This document shows, one piece after another, positions 54,551-62,047 of a DNA stretch of 64,000 nucleotides. Source of the DNA: Tropicibacter sp. Alg240-R139. GTDB lineage: Bacteria > Pseudomonadota > Alphaproteobacteria > Rhodobacterales > Rhodobacteraceae. A model generated the notes under the pieces. That model saw nothing but the letters and a program-made list of their open reading frames with translations, searched no databases and was not told the origin of the DNA. Location: positions 473,082 to 537,081 of the forward strand of contig NZ_UNRA01000003.1 in NCBI RefSeq assembly GCF_900537075.1, written 5' to 3'. How positions within the stretch are numbered: the stretch's first letter is position 1; the number at the start of each line of letters is the position of its first letter. The position numbers were made by a program, and so were the translations under genes.

Positions 54551-55201
54551 TCACAAGTGGGTCTGGGCAAAGTGCCGGTCGGGGGCTTCCAGGTGCGGCA
54601 CGGCGTTGAACAGAACCGGGCTTAGATGGGTGCCAATCGGGAACAGACGATGCATCGACGTATTCATGATGGCAAGAGCCAGCCGTGACATCGACGGTAT
54701 GTCCAATCCCATCGCCTGCCGCATCACCATTGAGATGAACGCGCCTGAGGTGACCACCACGGCAGGTCCGGCGCCCTTGGCGATCTCGTGGATCACGTCA
54801 TGGGCGCGGGCCTCAAACTCCTGAAAGGTTTCGGGTGGGCCATCGAGTTCACCATTTTGCCAGGCGGTGAAGACATGCGGCAGGTGCTGGATGAATCCCT
54901 CACGCTCGACCGGGATGGCGACGCCGTGTTGCTCTTCGAGAAGGGTCGCGAGAGTGAAATACTCGATCTCGTTTAGCCGTGCGTCTTGGTCCGGCGCGGG
55001 CAGGCCCATGCTGGCGGCGGTTTCGATGTGACGGGTAAGGGTGCCGGAATAAACGCGCGGGTGGTGCGCTTGTGCATCCGACAGATGGGCGCCCAGCCAA
55101 GCGGCTTGTTGATGCCCCAACGGGCTGAGCTTGTCATAGCTGTGCTCGTCCCGGGCTTCGGTGTTTGCCTGACCGTGACGGATAAGTGTGATGTGGGACA
55201 T
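54551..55201 (-). CDS. histidine phosphatase family protein
   Basis: A 216-residue phosphoglycerate-mutase-like phosphatase. The catalytic histidine is in TLIRHGQAN, the second arginine in YSGTLTRHIETA, and the later catalytic histidine position is replaced by a VVTSGAFISMV segment instead of the usual SHGG. That change may lower or alter phosphatase activity. Start 55201 gives the usual N-terminus. First gene of the operon that ends with the saccharopine dehydrogenase. Confidence 0.84.
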   Translation of the reverse strand: MSHITLIRHGQANTEARDEHSYDKLSPLGHQQAAWLGAHLSDAQAHHPRVYSGTLTRHIETAASMGLPAPDQDARLNEIEYFTLATLLEEQHGVAIPVEREGFIQHLPHVFTAWQNGELDGPPETFQEFEARAHDVIHEIAKGAGPAVVVTSGAFISMVMRQAMGLDIPSMSRLALAIMNTSMHRLFPIGTHLSPVLFNAVPHLEAPDRHFAQTHL

Positions 55202-55345
55202 GCGGGCGCTCCTGCTTACGCGCAAGTCTTAGGCGAGGTATCAGTCGGGGACCAGAGGCGTTTGACAGGTGCGGGATGAAAACCGTTGCTGTGCCTTGTG
55301 GTGGGCAGCAGTCTGAATATGTTCAAATCACCAGGAGGTCACCCC

Positions 55346-56530
55346 ATGTCCATCAAACCCGAACGGTTTCTGAAGTCGTTGCATGACTTGCGTCAATTTG
55401 GGTCCTCGGGCGTTGGCAAGGGCGTGGTACGACCGGCATTTTCCGATGCCGATATCGCTGCGCGCAAGTGGTTGGCGGATCAGATCAAAGATGCTGGGTT
55501 GACGCCGCATTTTGATCCGGTGGGTAATCTTTTTGGCCTTGCTGACGGGCCGTCGATCTTGCTGGGATCACACAGCGACAGTCAGCCCGAGGGCGGTTGG
55601 CTGGATGGCGCGCTTGGCGTGATGGCGGCGCTAGAAGTGGCGCGCAGCTCGAATGTTCCGGTTTCTGTTGTCAGCTTTCAGGACGAGGAAGGCCGGTTCG
55701 GCGTCACTACCGGCTCGGCCATCTGGTCGGGGAACCTGCCTTTGACCCAAGCTGATGCGCTGTGCGATCACGCGGGCGTTCCCTTTGCCGAGGCGCGGGC
55801 GCGCATGGGTGACTTGGCAGGTGATTTTGTCGCCCCCTCTCGGTTCACGGGCTACATCGAGATGCACATCGAACAAGGTCCGACACTGGACGCTGAGCGC
55901 GAGCAGATTGGTGTCGTGACCGAGATCGTCGGCATCCGGGATATGAAGATCAGCTTCGACGGGCAGCAGAATCACGCCGGAACCACACCTATGCATCTGC
56001 GGCGCGACGCGTTTCAGGCGTTGTCGGCGTTTAACACCGAACTCGGTGAGCGCTTTCAAAACGTGGTGACTCCGTGCACGGTTTGGACCATCGGCCACGT
56101 CAGCCTGCACCCCAACGCGTCGTCCATCGTGCCGGGGCGGGTGACGTTTTCGATGCAGTGGCGTGATGGTGACGCGGACCGACTGACCCGCATGGAGGGC
56201 ATCGTGCGCACGACAGCAAAAGAGATCGCGTCAGCCAGAGGGATGGAGGTCAGCTTTGGGCCGCTCTTGGGGTTGGAACCTGTAGATATGGACACAAAGT
56301 TGCAATCTGCGTTGGCTGGCGCAGCCGAACAGATTGCACCGAACAAATGGCGCAGGATGCCATCGGGCGCTTTGCACGACGCGACCAATGTGGCCAAGCT
56401 TATGCCGGTTGCAATGTTGTTTGTTCCTTCAATCAACGGCGTCAGCCATGCTTTTGAAGAGGACACCGACGAGGCCGATCTGGTGGCCGGATTGCGGGTT
56501 CTTTCCGGCGCCGTGAACACTCTGTTCTAA
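55346..56530 (+). CDS. hydantoinase/carbamoylase family amidase (M20)
   Basis: A 394-residue M20 metallohydrolase of the N-carbamoyl-L-amino acid hydrolase/allantoate amidohydrolase group. Metal ligands are seen in [18 protein letters not shown] (His, Asp), SFQDEEGRF (Glu), EMHIEQGP (His) and the C-terminal GVSHAFEED (His). The NHAGTTPM motif is the substrate-binding region. It would hydrolyse N-carbamoyl amino acids or ureido compounds. Start 55346 has an ideal AGGAGG upstream. No hydantoinase or racemase gene is adjacent. Confidence 0.9.
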   Translation: MSIKPERFLKSLHDLRQFGSSGVGKGVVRPAFSDADIAARKWLADQIKDAGLTPHFDPVGNLFGLADGPSILLGSHSDSQPEGGWLDGALGVMAALEVARSSNVPVSVVSFQDEEGRFGVTTGSAIWSGNLPLTQADALCDHAGVPFAEARARMGDLAGDFVAPSRFTGYIEMHIEQGPTLDAEREQIGVVTEIVGIRDMKISFDGQQNHAGTTPMHLRRDAFQALSAFNTELGERFQNVVTPCTVWTIGHVSLHPNASSIVPGRVTFSMQWRDGDADRLTRMEGIVRTTAKEIASARGMEVSFGPLLGLEPVDMDTKLQSALAGAAEQIAPNKWRRMPSGALHDATNVAKLMPVAMLFVPSINGVSHAFEEDTDEADLVAGLRVLSGAVNTLF

Positions 56531-56615
56531 AGAAATACCCGCCTCTCGCCCTGATTTTGCCACCAATTTCTGCTTAGATTTAGCTCAATGAGTAACGAAG
56601 CAGGTTGCAATCGAA

Positions 56616-57320
56616 ATGCGCGTTTTTGGTGTGAAATTGGCTATCATATTGATTTTCCTGACGGGCCTGGTCGCGGCATGTCAGGAAAGTGTCACTCGAA
56701 ACGAGGGCGCGCGGATTCTCGCGGTCGGCGATTCTCTGATGGCCTGGAATTCAGCTTGGGGCAGTTCCATCCCCCATGTGATGGAAGAGGTCCTGGGCGA
56801 GACGGTTGTTGATCGGTCGATCCGCGGGGCTTGGATGACCGTGCGCGATCCGGGCAACGAAAAAGGTGGGATTAACATCCCAAATCAATATGTTTCCGGC
56901 GAATGGGATTGGGTGATTGTCAACGGTGGTGGCAATGATTTGCTGTTCGGCTGCGGTTGTGGACGCTGTAGCGGAATGTTGGACCGGATGATTTCCAAAG
57001 ACGGGATGAGCGGTCAGATCCCGGCGTTCGCGCGCCGTGTCAGAGACGACGGCGCGCGGGTTTTGTTCACTGGCTATTTGCGCAGTCCTGGCCTGCTGAC
57101 CCCGATCGAACATTGCAAACCCGCCGGGGACGAGCTTGAGGCGCGTTTGGTCAAGCTGGCCAGCAACGAAGATGGCATCGTCTTTGTGTCAAACAAGGAT
57201 GTGGTCCCAAGCGGCGGAATCACCTATTTCTCGCCTGATCTTATCCACCCGTCACGCAAGTCTAGCCGGATCATCGGCCGAAAGTTGGCCACCGTGATCA
57301 CGCAGTTTGACAGCCGCTGA
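56616..57320 (+). CDS. SGNH/GDSL hydrolase lipoprotein
   Basis: A 234-residue serine esterase with a lipobox at Cys22 (LVAAC), so probably anchored in the membrane. Block I is AVGDSLMAW, the asparagine block is NGGGNDLLFGC, and the catalytic Asp-His pair is in SPDLIHPS. It contains an unusual CGCGRC cluster after the asparagine block. Substrate unknown; deacylation of glycans or lipids is typical. It follows the amidase by 85 bases. Confidence 0.83.
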   Translation: MRVFGVKLAIILIFLTGLVAACQESVTRNEGARILAVGDSLMAWNSAWGSSIPHVMEEVLGETVVDRSIRGAWMTVRDPGNEKGGINIPNQYVSGEWDWVIVNGGGNDLLFGCGCGRCSGMLDRMISKDGMSGQIPAFARRVRDDGARVLFTGYLRSPGLLTPIEHCKPAGDELEARLVKLASNEDGIVFVSNKDVVPSGGITYFSPDLIHPSRKSSRIIGRKLATVITQFDSR

Positions 57321-57326
57321 TTAGTC

Positions 57327-57608
57327 CTAGGCGAGCAAGAGAATTTCAGTTTCACCCGCGCTGCGGCGCAAGGCATGTAGATCTGCCAAATCGGGATCAT
57401 CTATCCAGGACTGCGCTGCGTCGACAGTGGGGAAGGACAATAACGCGGCAACATCGGGCAGGCTGGGTGAGCCATCCAGTGCCTGCGCCTTCGGAGTAGC
57501 GTGTTCAACTTTACCTCCATGTTTTGCTAGCGCGGCACCAGCTTGTTCGCGGTACTCACCAAGGGCCTGTGGGTTGCTGAGTTTGGCTTTGAAAACGGCG
57601 TAGATCAT
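57327..57608 (-). CDS. DUF1330-like small protein
   Basis: A 93-residue protein with the ferredoxin-like dimeric alpha/beta barrel pattern (MIYAVFKAKLSNPQAL, YREQAGAALAKHGGKV, ALLSFPTVDAAQSWIDDP). The family is uncharacterised. Start 57608 follows AGGAG. It is divergent from the LysR gene, 102 bases away, which may regulate it. Confidence 0.78.
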   Translation of the reverse strand: MIYAVFKAKLSNPQALGEYREQAGAALAKHGGKVEHATPKAQALDGSPSLPDVAALLSFPTVDAAQSWIDDPDLADLHALRRSAGETEILLLA

Positions 57609-57710
57609 CTTGGTCTCCTGCAATGATGTGTTGGTAGGATCAAAATCTATGGGTCGCGATTGCTGGCGAAAACGCGTGTATTTTCATATCTCACATGCAA
57701 AAATGCATGC

Positions 57711-58583
57711 ATGAAAGCAGAATGGGATGATCTTAAGACGGTTCTGGCAGTTGCGCGGGGTGGAACTCTGGCCGCTGCGGCCAAGCGCTTGGGGTTGAAC
57801 TACACCACCGTCGCGCGTCGTATCCAAAGGGCCGAAGCGGCCCTGGGTGTTAGCCTGTTTCATCGTCTGCCAGATGGGTATCGGGCCACGGATGTCGGGC
57901 AACTGGTTGCAGAACGCGCCGCGACCATGGATCAACAAGCCGATGGGCTTTTCCGCGCGCTTCGGGGTCGCGACCAAACCCTGCGTGGTCGTCTGGTTCT
58001 TACCGCCCCACAACTGCTGATCGGGCCCCATGTCGCGCCGGTTCTAGAGCAGTTTTCCACCCTGCATCCCGATGTAGAGGTCTTGTTGAGGGCAACCAAC
58101 GATCTGCTGGACCTGAATCGCCGCGAGGCAGACCTGGCCATTCGGATCAGCCGCACGCCTGGTGATACGCTCTTGGGGCTGCGGCTGTGCGAGCAGCAAG
58201 CGGCAAGTTTTGCGACCCCTTCCGTGGCCGAGCGGCTTAAGGATAGCCCCAACGCACCGGTCGATTGGATCGTCTATGAACAGAGCCCAAATGTGCCTAA
58301 GGCGGCGCTGGAGCACTTTCCGAACAACCGTGTTCGGATGGTGTTTGACGATATGGCTGCTATGGTTGGCGCTGCGCAGGCCGGGTTGGGTGTGGTACGT
58401 ATGCCGATGTTTTTGGGCCGCGCGTCAGTCGGGCTGCAGCAAATACCGGTTCTGCCGCCGCAACCCTACGCCGATATCTGGGTCGTTGCTCATCGCGACG
58501 TATGGCCATCGGCCAAGGTCAAAGCTTTTCGCGACTTGCTGGTCCCCTGGTTCAAAGCTAGCGAATGCTGTTTTGTAGCCTGA
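57711..58583 (+). CDS. LysR family transcriptional regulator
   Basis: A 290-residue LysR-type regulator: helix-turn-helix at about residues 5-62 (WDDLKTVLAVARGGTLAAAA, NYTTVARRIQRAEAALG) and a substrate-binding domain after residue 85. Start 57711 is preferred since the preceding in-frame residues are unlike the family. The leader contains closely spaced TGCA motifs (57696-57710) near the start. It is divergent from a DUF1330-like gene, a likely target. Confidence 0.87.
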   Translation: MKAEWDDLKTVLAVARGGTLAAAAKRLGLNYTTVARRIQRAEAALGVSLFHRLPDGYRATDVGQLVAERAATMDQQADGLFRALRGRDQTLRGRLVLTAPQLLIGPHVAPVLEQFSTLHPDVEVLLRATNDLLDLNRREADLAIRISRTPGDTLLGLRLCEQQAASFATPSVAERLKDSPNAPVDWIVYEQSPNVPKAALEHFPNNRVRMVFDDMAAMVGAAQAGLGVVRMPMFLGRASVGLQQIPVLPPQPYADIWVVAHRDVWPSAKVKAFRDLLVPWFKASECCFVA

Positions 58584-58641
58584 CACCTTTTTAGGTGCTC
58601 TGGTGAATGGCATGCATTATGGAACTGCGAAAACACTTTAC

Positions 58642-59199
58642 ATGAGAGTTTCCGTTTTGAGTATCATTGAAAGGCTGTCGCGCCGTACCGTCTATCGCAA
58701 TCGCTGGACAACTGTGCATGAGGACGAGATCCGGTTTCCGGGGGGGCAGTGTGGAATTTACGGTGTCGTGGAAAAGACCGATTTTGCGCTTGTCATTCCG
58801 CAGCACGAAGATGGTCGCTTTCAAATGGTCGAGCAGTACCGCTATCCCGTATCCGGCCGGTTTTGGGAGTTTCCTGCCGGAGCACTGGAAGAAGACCCAG
58901 AGGCCGATCCCGCCGAGATTGCCCGCACCGAGCTAGAAGAAGAGACGGGATTGCGCGCGCACGTGATGATAAAACTAGGGGAGCAGTTTCCAGCATCGGG
59001 ACTGACGACGAATGTTTGTCACATTTACCTTGCCACTGGATTGGAGCTTGGCGCGACGGGCAGAGAAAGCCAGGAGGCGGACATGATCACGGCGAAGTTC
59101 AGCCGTACAGAGATCATGGACATGATCCAGACAGGTAAAGTAAAAGATGCATTGACGATTTCGGCCTTCGGACTGCTGGCCATCGCAGAGTGGCGTTAG
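58642..59199 (+). CDS. NUDIX hydrolase
   Basis: A 185-residue hydrolase similar to ADP-ribose-type pyrophosphatases. The NUDIX box runs GALEED...EIARTELEEETGL, with an insertion between its first glycine and the helix and Thr in place of Arg in the REUxEE core. The metal-binding EE pair is kept. The start is uncertain: 58603 and 58642 both lack a good ribosome-binding site. Its stop lies within an inverted repeat shared with the facing response-regulator gene. Confidence 0.84.
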   Translation: MRVSVLSIIERLSRRTVYRNRWTTVHEDEIRFPGGQCGIYGVVEKTDFALVIPQHEDGRFQMVEQYRYPVSGRFWEFPAGALEEDPEADPAEIARTELEEETGLRAHVMIKLGEQFPASGLTTNVCHIYLATGLELGATGRESQEADMITAKFSRTEIMDMIQTGKVKDALTISAFGLLAIAEWR

Positions 59200-59212
59200 C
59201 TTAACGCCACTC
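59188..59212. repeat. inverted repeat spanning two convergent stop codons
   Basis: A perfect 11-bp inverted repeat (GAGTGGCGTTA at 59188-59198, loop GCT, complement at 59202-59212) contains the last codons and stop codons of both the NUDIX gene and the facing response-regulator gene. Both proteins therefore end in Glu-Trp-Arg. No T-run follows, so terminator function is doubtful. Confidence 0.85.
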
Positions 59213-59905
59213 GACCTCGCCCAAAAAGATATAGCCGGCCCCATAGATCGTCTTGATCAAACGAGGGTTCTTCGGGTCTTCCTTGAGCTTGGTACGCAGT
59301 CGTGAAATGCGGACATCCATCGCGCGGTCGAAACTTTCGCCCGCGCCACCGCCCAGCATTTCCTGCATCTGTGCGCGGCTGATCAGGCGTTTCGGGCTTT
59401 CCAGAAACAGGCGCAAAACTTCACCTTCGGCGTGAGAAAACTGGCTTTCGACGCCGGTTTCATCCTCAAGTACATAACGGTCGAAATGGGCCGTCCAGCC
59501 GTTGAACACCGCGGTGTTCCCCCCCGATTGTACGACTCGTGTGGCATCGCGAAGCCGGGCCCGAACGCGGGCGACGACCTCGGCGGGATCAAAAGGCTTA
59601 GTGATATAGTCATCCGCCCCTAGTTCCAGGCCGGTCACACGATCCTGCACTTGGGCGCGACCTGAAATGATGATGACTGATGCGCCTTGTTCCAAAGCCA
59701 AGCGATGAACCAAAGCCAACCCGTCGGTATCCGGCAGGGACAGATCAACAAGGCAAACATCCGGCGTAACGCGCTTGAGCGAGGCCTCAAATTCGCGCGC
59801 GCGAGAAAATGCCTGAGTGCGAAATCCCGCGTCTTCCAACACATCGGTCAGGATTTGGCGGATCTCTGGTTCGTCGTCGAGAATGGTGACGAGCGGTGCA
59901 GTCAT
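59201..59905 (-). CDS. OmpR/PhoB-type response regulator
   Basis: A 234-residue two-component response regulator. The receiver domain has the acidic pair Asp10-Asp11, phospho-acceptor Asp54 (CLVDLSLPD) and the conserved Lys in ITKPF. The winged-helix output domain is about residues 135-232 (FSHAEGEVLRLFLESPKRLISR, RAMDVRISRLRTKL, IKTIYGAGYIF). It overlaps the kinase gene by four bases (ATGA), so they form one signalling pair. Confidence 0.93.
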   Translation of the reverse strand: MTAPLVTILDDEPEIRQILTDVLEDAGFRTQAFSRAREFEASLKRVTPDVCLVDLSLPDTDGLALVHRLALEQGASVIIISGRAQVQDRVTGLELGADDYITKPFDPAEVVARVRARLRDATRVVQSGGNTAVFNGWTAHFDRYVLEDETGVESQFSHAEGEVLRLFLESPKRLISRAQMQEMLGGGAGESFDRAMDVRISRLRTKLKEDPKNPRLIKTIYGAGYIFLGEVEWR

Positions 59906-61815
59906 TCGTTGGCCTCGGGTCTAAGCAGCGCAGAAAGCTGCGCACGGGTGAAAGGTTTGCGCAATACCGGCCCCAGGGCCAGCGCTTTTCGGTGCATTGG
60001 ATCGCTGAGTGGCAGTGATGTCATCAACACAATGGGCAAGTCGTTCTGCAACCGCCCTACCAGATCCAGCCCGGTGGCTAACCCTTCGAGCTTGATGTCC
60101 GACAAGACAAAAGTGATGTCAGGAAGATCAGCGGCAAGAGCACAGGCCTCATCGACTGAGGTGGCTTCGATCACGGTGTGACCAAGTTTGACGAGCATTT
60201 CGCGGAACGTGGCGCGTAGGTCTTCGTTGTCCTCTACCAAAAGAGCCAGACCGCCGGCGGATTGTGGTGCGGGGCGGTAGGGCAGGCGCAAGATGACTGA
60301 CGCACCTGAGGGAGTATTGCGAAGCTGCAAATCACCGCCTGCCAGTTTGACCGTGTCATATACCATAGGTAGGCCCAGCCCAGACCCTTCGCTCCCTTTT
60401 GAGGTAAAGAATGGGTTGAGCGCTTTTTCCAGCGCTTCTTTCGAGAAACCAGGGCCGGTGTCACTAACTGTGATCTCGATCCAGATGTTGCCGATAGTAT
60501 GGGCGCTGACAGTGATCTGGCCACTGGTGCCACAGGCATCACGCGCGTTCAGGATCAGGTTCAAAAGCGCGTCCTGCATCATGCCGGGGTCCAGCATCAG
60601 CGCTTCGTCCGGGGTGTGATCCAGCACGCTTATTCCAACTCCTTGCGGCAGCGAAGGCGATGCAAGCAGTTTCAGATCCTCAAGCACTCCATGCATGTCA
60701 GTGGCGACGGGGCGCAGAGTACGATTGCCGGTCATGTCCGCGATCCGGTTCAGCAATCGTCCGCCGCGTTGGGCCGTCTGTTGGGTCGCGCCGATCAGTT
60801 GCGCGGCTTCCTCAGGCAGGCCCATCCGTTCCAATTTGGACTGCATGCCAAGGATGATGGTCAGCAAGTTGGAAAAATCATGTGCCAGACCGCTTGTCAT
60901 CTGGGCTGCCATCGCACGGCGACGTGACTGTTGCAGGGCAACGCGAGCCTGGGTTTCTTCGGTGATATCCATCGACAGGATGTAAACGCCGCCGCTCTCT
61001 TCTGGGGTAAAGGCGACGCGAATTCGGCGGGAATCGTGGCCCTCGGTGAACTCAAAGACCGAGCTTTCACCGGAATAAGCTGCTTTCAGGTGCGGTTCGA
61101 TCTTGGCAAAGGCCGGGCCCAAAGCGTCAGATATGTGCTTCCGCAAGATATTTGAGGGACGCCCGGGGATGACAGAACTTAGGCGGCGGTTCGAATAGGT
61201 GTAGTACCCCTTGGCATCCACATGAGCGATGTGAGCGGGCATCATCTCGGTGGTTAGACGGGTACGGGCCTCGATGGCGGTTAGTTGGCGTTTGGTTTCT
61301 TCCAGTGCGCTATTGGTGGCTGCCAGTTCGCGGTTGGTGGCCGACAGTTCTTCGGCATGGGTGAGCAATTGGTCTGACAGTTCCTCAGACCTTGCGCGCA
61401 GCAACTCTTCGACCCGTTTGGTGCGGGTGATGTCGGTGTAAACCGTTACCCAGCCACCTTCAGCAAGAGGCGCCCCTTCGATTGAGATAACCTGTCCATT
61501 GGGACGAACGCGTTCAAAATAATGCGGCACAAAGGCCAAGGCCTGGTCGACACGGCTCTGGACCAGAGTGTCGATGTTGTCGACAGGCCCATAATCGCCA
61601 CGCTGGGCGATGAATCGAATGGTTTCGTCGAATCCAGCGCCGGGTTGTACCAACGCATCAGGTAGAAAGAACATTTCTTGAAACCGACGGTTGCAGACCG
61701 CGAGTTTCAGATCGTCGTCATAAATAGAGATAGCCTGCGCGATCAGGTTCAGACCCGCGGCAGTCATCGTCCTGATATATGCGTCGCTGGTGTCCAAATT
61801 CGCCCTCTCTCGCAT
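59902..61815 (-). CDS. PAS-domain hybrid histidine kinase
   Basis: A 637-residue soluble hybrid sensor kinase with no clear membrane segment. It has two PAS regions (about residues 22-130 and 190-285) joined by a coiled coil (about 135-185), a HisKA domain with the phospho-acceptor in GLAHDFSNLLTIILG, an ATPase domain (NLILNARDACG, DTGPGF, GSGLGLPMV) and a C-terminal receiver with Asp in FVLSDIKLEG. It should phosphorylate the response regulator encoded downstream. The signal is likely cytoplasmic. It is divergent from the acyl-CoA synthetase gene, a possible target. Confidence 0.9.
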   Translation of the reverse strand: MRERANLDTSDAYIRTMTAAGLNLIAQAISIYDDDLKLAVCNRRFQEMFFLPDALVQPGAGFDETIRFIAQRGDYGPVDNIDTLVQSRVDQALAFVPHYFERVRPNGQVISIEGAPLAEGGWVTVYTDITRTKRVEELLRARSEELSDQLLTHAEELSATNRELAATNSALEETKRQLTAIEARTRLTTEMMPAHIAHVDAKGYYTYSNRRLSSVIPGRPSNILRKHISDALGPAFAKIEPHLKAAYSGESSVFEFTEGHDSRRIRVAFTPEESGGVYILSMDITEETQARVALQQSRRRAMAAQMTSGLAHDFSNLLTIILGMQSKLERMGLPEEAAQLIGATQQTAQRGGRLLNRIADMTGNRTLRPVATDMHGVLEDLKLLASPSLPQGVGISVLDHTPDEALMLDPGMMQDALLNLILNARDACGTSGQITVSAHTIGNIWIEITVSDTGPGFSKEALEKALNPFFTSKGSEGSGLGLPMVYDTVKLAGGDLQLRNTPSGASVILRLPYRPAPQSAGGLALLVEDNEDLRATFREMLVKLGHTVIEATSVDEACALAADLPDITFVLSDIKLEGLATGLDLVGRLQNDLPIVLMTSLPLSDPMHRKALALGPVLRKPFTRAQLSALLRPEANE

Positions 61816-62047
61816 CTCTTTCCTAGCACCGCTTTTGGGTGGTGGGTAGCCATTCGTCGGCTCGAATGTAACCGATATCTGGTTTGTAGATGGTGGCTGT
61901 TACAATTCGTAAGATTTGGGAAAACATCACGAAAAAGTTGACCCCGAACACTGAGCTCGTTCCTAATCGGGACAGAATCATCTTGGGAAGCTTGAGGTGA
62001 TTGTTTCCGGCCCAATGGAGGGGGTCGGATTGGGGAGGAGAGATATT

